Shown in pieces: positions 42,450 through 51,068 of a stretch of DNA of 64,000 bases; position 1 is the first letter of the stretch, and the number at the start of each line of letters is the position of its first letter. Below the pieces are notes generated by a model. It made no database searches and was not told the DNA's origin. It was given only the letters and a program-made list of their open reading frames with translations. The position numbers and the translations under genes were made by a program. The stretch comes from JBBQHX01 sp035306065 (lineage in GTDB: Bacteria > Gemmatimonadota > Gemmatimonadetes > Gemmatimonadales > Gemmatimonadaceae), in assembly GCA_035306065.1 (NCBI GenBank), contig DATGOL010000207.1, positions 31,962 through 95,961 of the forward strand, given 5' to 3'.

Positions 42450-43862
42450 TCAACTCGGCTTACCCAATTCCTCGCGCTGAACCTCAGCGAACTCCTCTCC
42501 TGGACTCCAGTCGGGTGTTTCGTCCAGCTGTGCGGGCACTATCCGGCCCGCGTCATCAGGCAGGTCAGCCAGCGTCCAGCCGGCCTCGTTCTTCGCCACA
42601 TACAGTGACGCTCCCAGGTCGCCAACCACGTTCAGCGTGGTGCGTGACATGTCGAGTATACGGTCTACTCCAAGTACGATGCCGATTGCTTCGCCCGGAA
42701 CACCGAACATCGCAAGGATTCCAACGAGCAGAGGTATCGAGCCGCCGGGTACACCTGCGGCTCCAACCGCAGTGAGCACGCACATCACCATCACTACCGC
42801 CTGCTGGCCTACATCGAGCGTTACGCCGAACACCTGCGCCAGGAAGATGACCGTGATGCCCTCGAAGATTGCCGTGCCGTTCATGCACATCGTTGCGCCG
42901 AGCGGTAGCACGAACCCGGCAATACGCGGCGGTACTCCAAGGCTGCGCTCGGCAACCGCGATGTTCGTCGGCAGCGTGGCCGCGCTCGAACTGGTTGAGA
43001 ATGCCGTAACCAGTGATGCGCGAACGCGCCTGTAGAAGTCCCACGGACGCACCCGCACCGTAAGCCACACGATGATCGGGATGGTGATGAGACCGTGTGC
43101 CAGCAGGCCTCCCATCACTGTGACTATGTAACGTCCAATCGGAACGAGCAGGTCGAAGCCGAAGCGTGACATCACTCCGAAGATCAGGCCAGCCACGCCG
43201 TAAGGCGCGAGGCGCATGGCTATCTCCACGATCTTGATCACGATGTCGTTAAGCGCCTCGAGCCACCTGACCATTACGGTAGCGCGATCTCCGCGAATCA
43301 TCGTGAGAGCAACACCGAACATGATGCCGAAGAAAATCACGCCCAGCATGTCGTTGTTCACCGCAGACGCTATCGGATTGCGCGTTACGATGTTGACGAA
43401 CGTGTCGATGCCGAACGTTACGCTCTCCGACTGCGCTACCCGCTGGGCGGCATCGCCGGAGTACGCGTCCATCAGGCCGTCTCGCGTGGCCGCAGAGACT
43501 CTGGTACCCGGCTTGATAATGCCAACCAGAATAAGTCCGGCACTGGCTGCAAGCGCCGTGGATATAACGAAGTACCCGAGTGCGCGGATACCAACTCTTC
43601 CCGCCTTCTTAAGGTCACCAAGGCCTGCTACGCCCAGCGAAATGGACGCGAAGACGAGGGGCATCACGATCATGTAGAGCAGGTTGAAGAACACCTGCCC
43701 AACAGGTCCGGCGATGTACTCGTTTACGAATGCCACGACTGGGTTCTCGGGGCCCACCATCTGGTTGGCGATGATGCCCAGCACGGCGCCTATGAGAAGT
43801 CCAAGGAGGATTCTCGTGTGCAGCGCCATTCGCGGCTTCCCGGGTTCAGCGGAAGCGTTCAT
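42450..43862 (-). CDS. Dicarboxylate/amino acid:cation symporter (DAACS family)
   Basis: Membrane transporter of 470 aa from the ATG at 43862, of the glutamate/aspartate or C4-dicarboxylate type. The N-terminal helix is ILLGLLIGAVLGIIANQMVG. FFNLLYMIVMPLVFASISLG (with NxxxMxxxP-like region), SSSAATLPTNIAVAER and VLPLGATMCMNGTAIFEG are the family signature segments of the re-entrant loops, and GIVLGVDRILDMSRTTLNVVGD completes the substrate site. The Arg/Asp pattern resembles GltP/GltT more than DctA, but substrate is not settled. It stands alone, in the minus direction, with a convergent neighbour. Confidence 0.93.
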   Translation of the reverse strand: MNASAEPGKPRMALHTRILLGLLIGAVLGIIANQMVGPENPVVAFVNEYIAGPVGQVFFNLLYMIVMPLVFASISLGVAGLGDLKKAGRVGIRALGYFVISTALAASAGLILVGIIKPGTRVSAATRDGLMDAYSGDAAQRVAQSESVTFGIDTFVNIVTRNPIASAVNNDMLGVIFFGIMFGVALTMIRGDRATVMVRWLEALNDIVIKIVEIAMRLAPYGVAGLIFGVMSRFGFDLLVPIGRYIVTVMGGLLAHGLITIPIIVWLTVRVRPWDFYRRVRASLVTAFSTSSSAATLPTNIAVAERSLGVPPRIAGFVLPLGATMCMNGTAIFEGITVIFLAQVFGVTLDVGQQAVVMVMCVLTAVGAAGVPGGSIPLLVGILAMFGVPGEAIGIVLGVDRILDMSRTTLNVVGDLGASLYVAKNEAGWTLADLPDDAGRIVPAQLDETPDWSPGEEFAEVQREELGKPS

Positions 43863-44183
43863 TTGTGAACGGTCGGAGATGAAAGGGGTTCGGTCACGCA
43901 AACGCGACCGGCGAAAGCGGTGCGCGCCTCACGAACGGATGCAGATACTCGCAGGCCCCCGCTCCTGCGGAGCAGGGGGCCCTAAGGATTGTAGCGTATC
44001 ACGCAGCCAGTTGGCATCCATGAGATTGCTACGCATTCCGTTGGGCGATGGTTGGCATACTCGGAGGCTTCGGCGAAGTCCCGGGAGTTCCAGAGGCCTC
44101 CAGGCCACGGGCTTTTAACACGATCGCGCCGCACCAACACACGCGGATGGGTGCCCGATTCAGGAATGGCAGCGCAGCGCCGA
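43863..44183. other. 321-nt non-coding stretch between TonB-like gene and symporter gene
   Basis: This region presumably contains the symporter promoter, but I find no clean -35/-10 pair. The only clear element is the hairpin at 43954-43981. No credible reading frame or RNA gene is visible. Confidence 0.5.
43954..43981 (-). terminator. GC-rich hairpin, possible terminator of the TonB gene cluster
   Basis: Stem GGCCCCC/GGGGGCC plus GCTCC/GGAGC with one bulged A and a TGC loop. It lies about 200 nt after the TonB-like gene stop, on the minus strand. There is no T-run, so the role is uncertain. Confidence 0.45.
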
Positions 44184-45074
44184 CTAAGGATACTGGATCA
44201 CGAACCGCCCCGTATCGCGCACGGGGGTGCCGTCCAGGAGAGTGGCGGGTTTGAATCGAACATCGGACAGCACCTGCCGCAATTGCCTGTTGAAGCGGCC
44301 GTCTCGAGTCTCGTTAAACCCTATGAGCGTCGTCTTCCCCTTCTCGTCCACGTCGAAGAGTGCAACCAGTGTATAGGGGCGCACACGAGACGGCGGCTGG
44401 AGCGGGGGTAATCCAAGGGTAAGCAGCGTTGGCGGGCGAATTGAATCCGTACCACCGCCACTGATACCAGGCCCCACACCACTGCCGCTGCCGGTACCGA
44501 CACCCGTACCCACCCCACCGCCCCTGCCCGGCCCGTTGCCATCGCTGCCATCATTGCCAGTGCCACCCCCGGCACCGGCAACACGAGCTCGCTGAGACAA
44601 CGAAGCCGTGCCCGTGTCCGAAGACGACGTGGGCACGGCAGGTGGCTCTGGCTCAACCTGAGGCGGAACAGGTGCTTCAGGAGGAGGGATCGGTTCCTTC
44701 TCGGGAACCGGCACCGGCTCTGGCGGTTCCTCCATCGGCGGCGGAGGCGCCACCGTAGGCGTCTCAAGCATTTCGTCGCCCGCCTGGGCGTCCACGTTCA
44801 GGTAGAAAATTGCCTCTGCCACACCGCCGGTACCGCCCCGCCCGCCACCGCCACCGCCCAGTTGATCGAGCCCCGATGCCTGTCGCTTCTCCCTCATGTC
44901 GCGCACATCCATCGTGACCACCGGCACGATGATGAGCATCACGATCACCAGGTGGAAAACGGATGATGCCAGAATACCGCGCCACACGCTGTCCTTGTGC
45001 ATCGTCGGAATCCCGACAGGAGGGCGATATGGCGGTCGTGGAATCAGACCGTTCCGTTCTTCGAAGTCCTTCAC
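44184..45074 (-). CDS. TonB-like energy transducer with Pro-rich and Gly-rich spacer
   Basis: 296-aa protein of the periplasmic energy-transducer type. A short cytosolic N-terminus is followed by one membrane span (about 33-54, ILASSVFHLVIVMLIIVPVV). A Gly-rich run, a Pro/Glu/Val-rich stretch (PPPPMEEPPEPVPVPEKEPI) and a Gly/Ser/Thr-repeat region of about 50 residues follow. The C-terminus (about 225-296) has a TonB-C-like pattern (YTLVALFDVDEKGKTTLIGF then LRQVLSDVRFKPATL). The Gly-rich spacer is unusual. It lies 132 nt after exbD, beyond two hairpins, so it may be transcribed apart from the other genes. Confidence 0.75.
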   Translation of the reverse strand: MKDFEERNGLIPRPPYRPPVGIPTMHKDSVWRGILASSVFHLVIVMLIIVPVVTMDVRDMREKRQASGLDQLGGGGGGRGGTGGVAEAIFYLNVDAQAGDEMLETPTVAPPPPMEEPPEPVPVPEKEPIPPPEAPVPPQVEPEPPAVPTSSSDTGTASLSQRARVAGAGGGTGNDGSDGNGPGRGGGVGTGVGTGSGSGVGPGISGGGTDSIRPPTLLTLGLPPLQPPSRVRPYTLVALFDVDEKGKTTLIGFNETRDGRFNRQLRQVLSDVRFKPATLLDGTPVRDTGRFVIQYP

Positions 45075-45133
45075 CTGATCGTGGTTGGCGCTGAAGTGGT
45101 GAGACTGTGCCTTGGTGTGCCTTGTAATGATAC

Positions 45134-45163
45134 GGCGGACGACCCCAAAAGGGTTCGTCCGCC
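45134..45163 (-). terminator. Strong hairpin after exbD
   Basis: 9-bp stem GGCGGACGA / TCGTCCGCC continued by CCC/GGG with one bulged T and an A-rich loop. It lies 44 nt after the exbD stop (45207) and 60 nt before the TonB-like gene start. Probable terminator or attenuator. Confidence 0.65.
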
Positions 45164-45177
45164 GCCAGATTCGCTAC

Positions 45178-45197
45178 GGCGCCGCAGGTGCGGCGCC
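45178..45197 (-). terminator. Second hairpin in the exbD-tonB-like gap
   Basis: Perfect 8-bp stem GGCGCCGC / GCGGCGCC with an AGGT loop, 10 nt after the exbD stop and 14 nt upstream (in transcription order) of the larger hairpin. Confidence 0.55.
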
Positions 45198-45206
45198 CGA
45201 GCCTGT

Positions 45207-45611
45207 TTACTTCGGCGGAACGCCGATAACCTTGACGCCCGCTCCGCGGGCAATGTCCATTGCCTTCACGACTTCCTGGAATTTGAGAGTGGGATCACCC
45301 TTCACAAAGATGATCTTGTCCGGGCGCGGGTCGTAAATCTCCCGCAGTCGCTGATCAAGCCCGCCAGCTGCAACCGGCTGGCTGTTGATCTGATAGCTCC
45401 CGTCTGCAAGCACCTCGAGCACGATCTGATTGCTTTCCGTGGGAGCAACGGGCACCTGCGGATTGGGATCCGGCAGCTGCACGTCGATCGCCTTCCGTGA
45501 CATCGGAATGATCATCATGAAGATGATCAGGAGCACCAGCATGACGTCGATCATCGGAACGACGTTTGGCTCGTTCTTGAGCTCTTCACTACCTCCAACC
45601 GGGGCGCCCAT
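45207..45611 (-). CDS. exbD: Biopolymer transport protein ExbD/TolR (second copy)
   Basis: Proton-channel partner of ExbB, 134 aa. EPNVVPMIDVMLVLLIIFMM is the family N-terminal span with the essential Asp; the periplasmic domain has VEVLADGSYQINSQPV-like sequence and ends with KGDPTLKFQEVVKAMDIARG then VIGVPPK. It overlaps the upstream exbD gene by one base (TGATG). The two ExbD copies are related but not identical and could form a mixed channel or serve different TonB proteins. Confidence 0.93.
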   Translation of the reverse strand: MGAPVGGSEELKNEPNVVPMIDVMLVLLIIFMMIIPMSRKAIDVQLPDPNPQVPVAPTESNQIVLEVLADGSYQINSQPVAAGGLDQRLREIYDPRPDKIIFVKGDPTLKFQEVVKAMDIARGAGVKVIGVPPK

Positions 45612-46087
45612 CAGTTACCTCCCGGAGCAGGAGCCGCAGGATTGACCACGTCACCAGCAACTGTGGACTCCGTTCCCGGCTCCTGCTCAGTAATGAGCGC
45701 GGAAACGCGGACACCGTTCTCCCCGAGAATATCCAGGGCATCGAGTACAGCGGAGTACTCCAGTTCCTTGTGCGCCTTCACGTACATGATCTTGTCAACG
45801 GACCTGGCGTCGTAGATGGCCTTCACCTGGTCGCCAAGGGTCTCGTTGCGGATCGGATTCTTGTTTAGGTAGTACTGGCCTCCCACATCGATCACGAGAA
45901 TCTGATCCTGGTCCTCCTCGGGGTGCGGCTTGAGATTCACGCCCTGGGGCGGAATCGCAGTGGCACCCGCCGCGATGGACGGAATGACAATCATGAAGAT
46001 GATCAGGAGCACGAGCATGACGTCAATCATCGGAACCACGTTCGGCTCCGCCTTGACGCTGCCGCCACCACCTGTTGACATACCCAT
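45611..46087 (-). CDS. exbD: Biopolymer transport protein ExbD/TolR (first copy)
   Basis: 158-aa ExbD-like protein. The N-terminal KAEPNVVPMIDVMLVLLIIF contains the membrane Asp, and the periplasmic part has DQILVIDVGGQYYLNKNPI and KAHKELEYSAVLDALDIL. It carries a longer C-terminal tail than its neighbour (ending AAPAPGGN). It follows exbB by about 90 nt and overlaps the second exbD by one base. ExbB and the two ExbD proteins would form the proton-driven motor that energises TonB. Confidence 0.93.
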   Translation of the reverse strand: MGMSTGGGGSVKAEPNVVPMIDVMLVLLIIFMIVIPSIAAGATAIPPQGVNLKPHPEEDQDQILVIDVGGQYYLNKNPIRNETLGDQVKAIYDARSVDKIMYVKAHKELEYSAVLDALDILGENGVRVSALITEQEPGTESTVAGDVVNPAAPAPGGN

Positions 46088-46177
46088 TAGTTGATCCTCC
46101 TCGGCCGTTGGAGTTCGACAGGGCCCGGGCAGTCGTGAGAAAGCTCACGAAGCCCGGTACTTGTCGTCGTCACTCGC

Positions 46178-46915
46178 TTACTGCGAGATCGGGTTGGATC
46201 CGCCAATAGCCGTGTTGAACTCACGCGTGAAGCGCGAGCGGCCGAACTCGCCCGACACACCCTTGATCAGGTAGTCGATGAGCTCCTTCGACACATACGT
46301 CATTTCTGCGTTCAGGTTGTCGATCTTCGTCTGGAAGTAGTTGAAGAGCCACACCGCAGGAATGGCCACGAGAAGACCGAACGCAGTTGCGATAAGCGCC
46401 TCTGCGATACCAGCCGAGATCGCGCCCAGTCCACCGGAGCCTGACGTGGCCATACCGGTGAAGGCGTTCACGATACCCATAACCGTACCGAGCAGTCCGA
46501 CGAACGGTGCCGTTGAAGCAACCGTAGCGAGGAGCGGCGTGCCGCGCTTCAGCTCGGTGGTCATCATGATCATCTCACGCTCGATTGCACGCTCGGCGGA
46601 GTTGATGTCGGACACCGTTACGGAGCCGTCCATGATCAGCGGCTTTACATCCTGCAGTGCGCCGCCGAGTACGCGGGCAACGTGTGACTTCTTGTAGCTC
46701 TCTGCCAGCTTGATCGCCTCGGCGAGGTTGTCCTCCTCGAGGAACTGCGCGAATTCGGGTGCAAACTTGCGGGTCTCAGCCTGTGCCTTACGCAGGTTCC
46801 ACCACTTGGAGATGGAAACCGAGAGTGACCAGACGGACATGATGGCGAGAACTAACCAGATGAACTTGGCGAACCACGGCATGGTCGCCCAAAGCTCGGA
46901 GATGGAGAGATGCAT
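46178..46915 (-). CDS. exbB: MotA/TolQ/ExbB proton channel family protein
   Basis: 245-aa membrane protein with three spans (about 12-32, 142-165 and 180-203). The N-terminus ATMPWFAKFIWLVLAIMSVW holds the first span. TPLLATVASTAPFVGLLGTVMGIVNAF and IAEALIATAFGLLVAIPAVWLFNYF are the conserved ExbB/TolQ segments including the channel Thr. It probably forms the pentameric proton channel with the two ExbD proteins. Its gene lies 67 nt after tonB, with a hairpin in the gap. Confidence 0.95.
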   Translation of the reverse strand: MHLSISELWATMPWFAKFIWLVLAIMSVWSLSVSISKWWNLRKAQAETRKFAPEFAQFLEEDNLAEAIKLAESYKKSHVARVLGGALQDVKPLIMDGSVTVSDINSAERAIEREMIMMTTELKRGTPLLATVASTAPFVGLLGTVMGIVNAFTGMATSGSGGLGAISAGIAEALIATAFGLLVAIPAVWLFNYFQTKIDNLNAEMTYVSKELIDYLIKGVSGEFGRSRFTREFNTAIGGSNPISQ

Positions 46916-46953
46916 CGAGACTCCTGAGGGTTGAGGGACGGACTGGAAATGCT

Positions 46954-46971
46954 CCGGCCCCGAAGGGCCGG
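46954..46971 (-). terminator. UUCG-type hairpin between tonB and exbB
   Basis: 7-bp stem CCGGCCC / GGGCCGG with a TTCG tetraloop on the minus strand, 11 nt after the tonB stop. No T-run follows. It could attenuate read-through or stabilise the tonB mRNA end. Confidence 0.5.
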
Positions 46972-46982
46972 GGTGACGCCGG

Positions 46983-47702
46983 TTACTGGATGGCGAACAT
47001 GAACGGCTGCTGCACGAGCTGCTTCACCTTCTTTCCACCGATTTCGGCCGGATAGAAGCGCATGCCTGGCAGTGCACGACGCACGGCCTGGGTGAACTGC
47101 TCGTGGTCACTCTCGATCACGCGGAACGTGTTTATCTCCACACGTCCATCGGTATCGACAACGAACTCCGCGAGAACCTGTCCGGCGATACCGGCCGAAC
47201 GAAGCATCTCGGGATACCGCGGCTGCGAGCTGTTTGGAGCGGCCGCAACCTGCTTCTCCACCTGGAACTCGAAGTACGGCTGGTCAGTGACGATCGTCGG
47301 TGGTGGTGCGCCCTCGATACCCTTGGCAATACCACCGGCCACGCCCTTACCCGAGAAGTCGAGCTCATCCGTCATCTTGGCGGTGAGGTCAACCTCAGGA
47401 ATGACGTCCGGGATATCCACGGGTGCCTGAAGCACCTGGAAGCCCTTCGGTGCCGGCGGCGCAGCTACTACATCCGGCGGCGGTGGAGGTGGCTCCTCTT
47501 CCGGAATATCCGGCTCAGGAGTGTCCTCAGGAGTCTCGACGAACTCGATCTTCTCCTGAATGTCGTCGTCCTCCTGGATTGCAGCGTTCGCCGTGGCTAT
47601 CACCGCCAACCCGATCATCACTCCATGAAGGATGATGCTGAAGGTGGTGCCGCCCAGACTTCGCTGCGACTTCCGCTTGGATTCTATCAGATTATTGAAC
47701 AT
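46983..47702 (-). CDS. tonB: TonB family energy transducer
   Basis: 239-aa TonB that couples the inner-membrane motor to outer-membrane receptors. One span (about 22-40, FSIILHGVMIGLAVIATANA) is followed by an acidic, Pro-rich stretch (PEPDIPEEEPPPPPPD). The C-terminal TonB domain is PRYPEMLRSAGIAGQVLAEF, then VDTDGRVEINTFRV and VRRALPGMRFYPAEIGGKKV, typical of the family. First gene of the tonB-exbB-exbD-exbD cluster; the region upstream is AT-rich with repeats. Confidence 0.94.
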   Translation of the reverse strand: MFNNLIESKRKSQRSLGGTTFSIILHGVMIGLAVIATANAAIQEDDDIQEKIEFVETPEDTPEPDIPEEEPPPPPPDVVAAPPAPKGFQVLQAPVDIPDVIPEVDLTAKMTDELDFSGKGVAGGIAKGIEGAPPPTIVTDQPYFEFQVEKQVAAAPNSSQPRYPEMLRSAGIAGQVLAEFVVDTDGRVEINTFRVIESDHEQFTQAVRRALPGMRFYPAEIGGKKVKQLVQQPFMFAIQ

Positions 47703-48092
47703 GCAGGCTGCCCGTCAGAGGTTTGAGAATGCCGACATGCGAGCTGAATGGAAACCTATGCACGTTCTGTTTCACCGGAACGCTTTGAACATTAGGAAAT
47801 CCTTAATCAGTCGTTACGATTTCCATTAGGGATTTTAATGTTTTGAGCAGCCTTGACTGTACCGATGCAATCGCATACAGGCTCGGCAAGCGATGCATAA
47901 TCAACGCATAATCCGGGTAAACTCCGCAGCTGAAGCACGAAGCGCTCACGCCTTCAACCTTGAAGTACGCGCTTGCTGGTGACCATCATGTGGTCGTGCC
48001 TGTAGCATCTGCAGAGGATGGACAACTGCGCCGCGGATGCGCAGCCCACCAGCGCCAGTCGAGCAGCGCCGGCGCGTGAGGCAGCTGGCTGT
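47703..48092. other. 390-nt intergenic region upstream of tonB
   Basis: It separates the histidine-kinase stop (48093) from the tonB start (47702), both on the minus strand. Part of it (about 47780-47860) is markedly AT-rich for this genome and holds the repeats at 47791-47830. Two modest hairpins (47941-47973, nested AGCGC/GCGCT and CTTCAA/TTGAAG; 48026-48044, CTGCGC/GCGCAG) may end the kinase transcript. I see no gene here. Confidence 0.5.
47791..47830. promoter_or_regulatory. AT-rich repeat region, possible tonB operator
   Basis: Direct repeats of ATTAGG at 47791-47796 and 47825-47830 and an inverted pair GGAAATC (47795-47801) / GATTTCC (47818-47824), spaced 16 nt. They lie about 90-130 nt upstream of the tonB start. 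A regulator-binding role, for example for iron, is an inference. Confidence 0.35.
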
Positions 48093-49676
48093 TCAGCGAA
48101 TCGCCTGGTGTGCAGGCCCCGGTGGTGCCGCGATTTCCTGCTCCCGCACAGGCTCCGCCGCAACCGGGAGGGTTACGGAGAACGTACTCCCGCGCGTCAG
48201 GCGCGAGGTGGCCGTCAGGCTCCCGCCGTGCGCCTGCGCAATCCACTGGCTGATCGCGAGCCCGAGGCCAAATCCCGAACGCTCCGCTGCACGAGATCGA
48301 ACGCGGTCTGCCCGCCAGAAGCGTTCAAAGATGTGCGGAAGGTCTGCCGCGGCTATTCCCATGCCGGTGTCACGCACCGAGAACACCACGTTGCCATCCT
48401 GCTCGCTCAACTGCATCTCCACTTCCCCGCCCCGCGACGTGTACTTGATGGCATTCGTCACGAGGTTCAGGAACAGCTGGCGCAGCCGCACGCGATCACC
48501 CATCACGGTAACGGGTGCAGCCTCGAGCAACTCGACTTCGATGCCTGACGCCTCGCCGAGTATCAACGCGGTTTCGTAGACGTCCCTCACGAGGGGCTCG
48601 AGTGCAACCGGCTCGCGGTGCAGGTCGAAGCGACCTTCATCGGCGCGCGCGAGCGTCAGCAGCTGCTCCACCAGGTCGGCCATCCTCGTCGTCTCGGCCA
48701 GCGCCTCCTCGAGGTACACCAGCTGGTCGCCCGGGGATTCGGTAACGGCCATTGCACGCTCCACGTCTGCCCGGAGCACGGCGAGCGGGGTCTTCAGCTC
48801 GTGGCTGGCGTCGGCCGTGAAACGCCGGAGTGCGCCGAAGTAGTTCTCGAGGCGTCCCAGCATGGCGTTGAGGGTAGTCGTCAGGCGCGCCAGCTCGTCG
48901 CCGCTGGAATCCACCTTCAGTCGCCTGTGAAGGCTGCGACCGTCGGAGATGGCCTCCAGGTCATCTATGATCCGGTCTATGGGGCGAACCGTTCGACCAG
49001 CCAGGATCCACGCCCAGGCTATGCTCGCAACGAGTATCACCGGCGTCGTTGCAAGCAGTGCAACCAGGAGCTCGCGCTCTCGCGTGGTCTCCGCCTCACG
49101 CAGGAAGCTGCCCACTCGGGCCCCTGCAACCACCCGCTCCACATCACCGCCGGTTCCATACATGAAGCGGGCGGTGATAAGCACGTCATCCTCATCCACC
49201 CGCAGCCTGGCCAGGCGGAAAGCCGGCTGCAGGCGGCGTGCGCCGGACACGATCCTCTCGAAGTCCGCGCCGCCAGTATCCCTTCTGGCAAGGCGGGACT
49301 CCGAATCGGCCGGGAGTGTACGATTGAGCGCGCGTACGTCCGAAGACGAGTAGATCATTCGCTGCGCCGTGTCGAACACCATCAGGTATTCCGGCACCGA
49401 CGTAAGCAGCGCCGCAACGTCTTCACGAAGACTCGGCACGCCGAGTGAGTCCTCCACTACAGGAGATCCCAGCGTGGCGCGTTCCCGGATTATTCCGGCA
49501 GCAATCTCCGCACGAGACCCCACGTAAGGCTCGATCACCCTGAGCGAGGCAATGCGCTCCCGCTCTTGCTGCGTGGATGTCTGCGCACGTCCCCAGAGTA
49601 CCGCCGCAAAGAGCGTGAACGAACCGATCAGCGCTACGGCGTATCCGGATGTGAGCTTAACGCGAATGCTCGCCAT
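48093..49676 (-). CDS. Sensor histidine kinase, HAMP-HisKA-HATPase
   Basis: 527-aa inner-membrane kinase. One span at about 10-30, a periplasmic sensor of about 170 residues of unknown family, and a second span at about 203-226 come first. A HAMP domain follows (RTVRPIDRIIDDLEAISDG), then HisKA with His292 in SHELKTPLAVL and an ATPase with NLVTNAIKYT, VRDTGMGIAAADLPHIFERF and GFGLGLAISQWIAQAHGG (N, G1, F, G2 boxes). It lies 28 nt after the response regulator gene and is its cognate partner. The signal is not known. Confidence 0.94.
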   Translation of the reverse strand: MASIRVKLTSGYAVALIGSFTLFAAVLWGRAQTSTQQERERIASLRVIEPYVGSRAEIAAGIIRERATLGSPVVEDSLGVPSLREDVAALLTSVPEYLMVFDTAQRMIYSSSDVRALNRTLPADSESRLARRDTGGADFERIVSGARRLQPAFRLARLRVDEDDVLITARFMYGTGGDVERVVAGARVGSFLREAETTRERELLVALLATTPVILVASIAWAWILAGRTVRPIDRIIDDLEAISDGRSLHRRLKVDSSGDELARLTTTLNAMLGRLENYFGALRRFTADASHELKTPLAVLRADVERAMAVTESPGDQLVYLEEALAETTRMADLVEQLLTLARADEGRFDLHREPVALEPLVRDVYETALILGEASGIEVELLEAAPVTVMGDRVRLRQLFLNLVTNAIKYTSRGGEVEMQLSEQDGNVVFSVRDTGMGIAAADLPHIFERFWRADRVRSRAAERSGFGLGLAISQWIAQAHGGSLTATSRLTRGSTFSVTLPVAAEPVREQEIAAPPGPAHQAIR

Positions 49677-49704
49677 GCTGCTGGGCGCGGGAGGTGGCGG
49701 TGCT

Positions 49705-50373
49705 TCAGGGTCGTACTACGTATCCTACGCCACGAACGGTGTGAATCAGCTTGTGATCGAACGGGGCGTCGATCTTTTTCCGCAAGTGGTTGATAACCAC
49801 GTCGAGTATGTTGGTGCCGGTGTCGAACTGGTATCCCCATACATACTCGGTAATCAGAGTGCGGCTCATGACCCTGCCGGCATTGCGCATGAGGTACTCG
49901 AGTACCGTGTACTCCTTCGGGGTCAGCTCAATTACCTCATCGCCGCGCTTAACCTCGTGCGTGTTCTGGTCCAGCTTGAGATCGAGCACCTCGAGCACGG
50001 GCGACGTCATGTCCCGCGGCCTGCGGCTCAGCACTTCCACGCGCGCCAGAAGCTCCTCGAACGCGAAGGGCTTGGTTACGTAGTCATCCGCGCCCGCACG
50101 AAGGGTTTCCACCTTCGCGTCCACCGCATCCTGTGCGGTGAGCACGAGCACCGGAGTCTGGAAGCCGTTCGCGCGAAGGTTGTGCAGCACCTCGAGTCCT
50201 GAACGCCCTGGCAGGCGCATGTCGAGGATAACGATGTCGTAAGGCTCCTCGAGCGCGCGCTGCTCGCCTTCCTCGCCGTCGGTCACCAGGTCCACGGTCC
50301 AGCGCTGCTCCTCGAGCCCGCGCCGCACGAACTGCCCAACGGTGGGATCGTCTTCTATGACGAGCACCTTCAT
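49705..50373 (-). CDS. OmpR/PhoB-family response regulator
   Basis: 222 aa from the ATG at 50373 (MKVLVIEDDPTVG). The receiver domain has the acidic pair EDD, the phosphorylation site Asp51 in VILDMRLPG, the Thr in VLVLTAQD, and Lys in DDYVTKPFAFEEL. The C-terminal winged helix (about 128-220) has LTPKEYTVLEYLMRNAGRVM and TNILDVVINHLRKKI, ending RGVGYVVRP. It is the upstream gene of the two-component pair and probably controls envelope or stress genes; targets cannot be read from sequence. Confidence 0.95.
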   Translation of the reverse strand: MKVLVIEDDPTVGQFVRRGLEEQRWTVDLVTDGEEGEQRALEEPYDIVILDMRLPGRSGLEVLHNLRANGFQTPVLVLTAQDAVDAKVETLRAGADDYVTKPFAFEELLARVEVLSRRPRDMTSPVLEVLDLKLDQNTHEVKRGDEVIELTPKEYTVLEYLMRNAGRVMSRTLITEYVWGYQFDTGTNILDVVINHLRKKIDAPFDHKLIHTVRGVGYVVRP

Positions 50374-50445
50374 GGCGCACACCCTCCGTCGCAAACGGCG
50401 CTCACGAGCATGGTCACCACGCTCTTGCTCCGGCCGGCATGACGT

Positions 50446-50961
50446 TCACGGAAGTTCCGCAATACGCGCAAGGATCTCTTCATTCTCCCTACGATTGCTC
50501 GGAACGTCTTCTACATGCACCCAGCGAACCACTCCACTCCTGTCAATCAGGATGTAGGCGCGCTCACTGGCGAAGGTTTCGCGCAGCAGGCCCCAGGAGC
50601 TACTCAGTTCGCGCTTGAAGTCGCTGAGCAGCGGCGTGCGCAGCTCGTACTTCGAGGCGAACTCTCGGAGCGTGGGAACGGAATCCACGCTTACCGGCAG
50701 CACGGTTACGCCCTTGTCGGCGAAGACATCGAAGTCTTCGCTGAACGCGCACATCTCGGTGGTGCATGTGCCCGTGAATGCCAGCGGGAAGAACGCTACG
50801 AGAACGGCGCTGGAGTTGCGGAAGGACGCCAGGGAAACGTCGCTGCCGCTGGTGGACGGGAGCGTAAAATCAGGCGCTTCCTCGCCCACCTGTGGCAGGC
50901 GGGATGTAGCTGTAGTCACTTGAAGGCGGGGAGAAGGTGATTCCGGCACTTCTGAAGGCAC
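50446..50961 (-). CDS. Peroxiredoxin (AhpE/BCP-like)
   Basis: 171-aa thiol peroxidase that reduces H2O2 and organic hydroperoxides. PLAFTGTCTTEMCAFSEDF holds the peroxidatic Cys and a second Cys five residues on. The region resembles AhpE and BCP/PrxQ; whether the second Cys is the resolving one is uncertain. The N-terminal GEEAPDFTLPSTSGSDVSLA is the thioredoxin-fold entry, and GVVRWVHVED a later strand. GTG start. It lies 72 nt upstream of the response regulator and after tRNA-Ala. Confidence 0.92.
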   Translation of the reverse strand: MPSEVPESPSPRLQVTTATSRLPQVGEEAPDFTLPSTSGSDVSLASFRNSSAVLVAFFPLAFTGTCTTEMCAFSEDFDVFADKGVTVLPVSVDSVPTLREFASKYELRTPLLSDFKRELSSSWGLLRETFASERAYILIDRSGVVRWVHVEDVPSNRRENEEILARIAELP

Positions 50962-51068
50962 GTGGCCAGCGTTGAAGCTGGCAGCCTTCGCCGGAGGCCG
51001 GTACTGGCCGATCCGGAGCTATTGCGGGATTGTGTTACGCAGTACGGACTGCGGACGAATCCTTCCCA

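Noticed and set aside
44440..44720. Tandem-repeat-like DNA in the TonB-like gene
   Set aside because: The periodicity follows from Gly/Pro-rich codons of the protein and is not an independent DNA repeat or CRISPR.
47847..47880. TTGACT-17-TACAGG promoter-like sequence on the plus strand
   Set aside because: No plus-strand gene lies downstream, and the -10 box is poor; probably chance.
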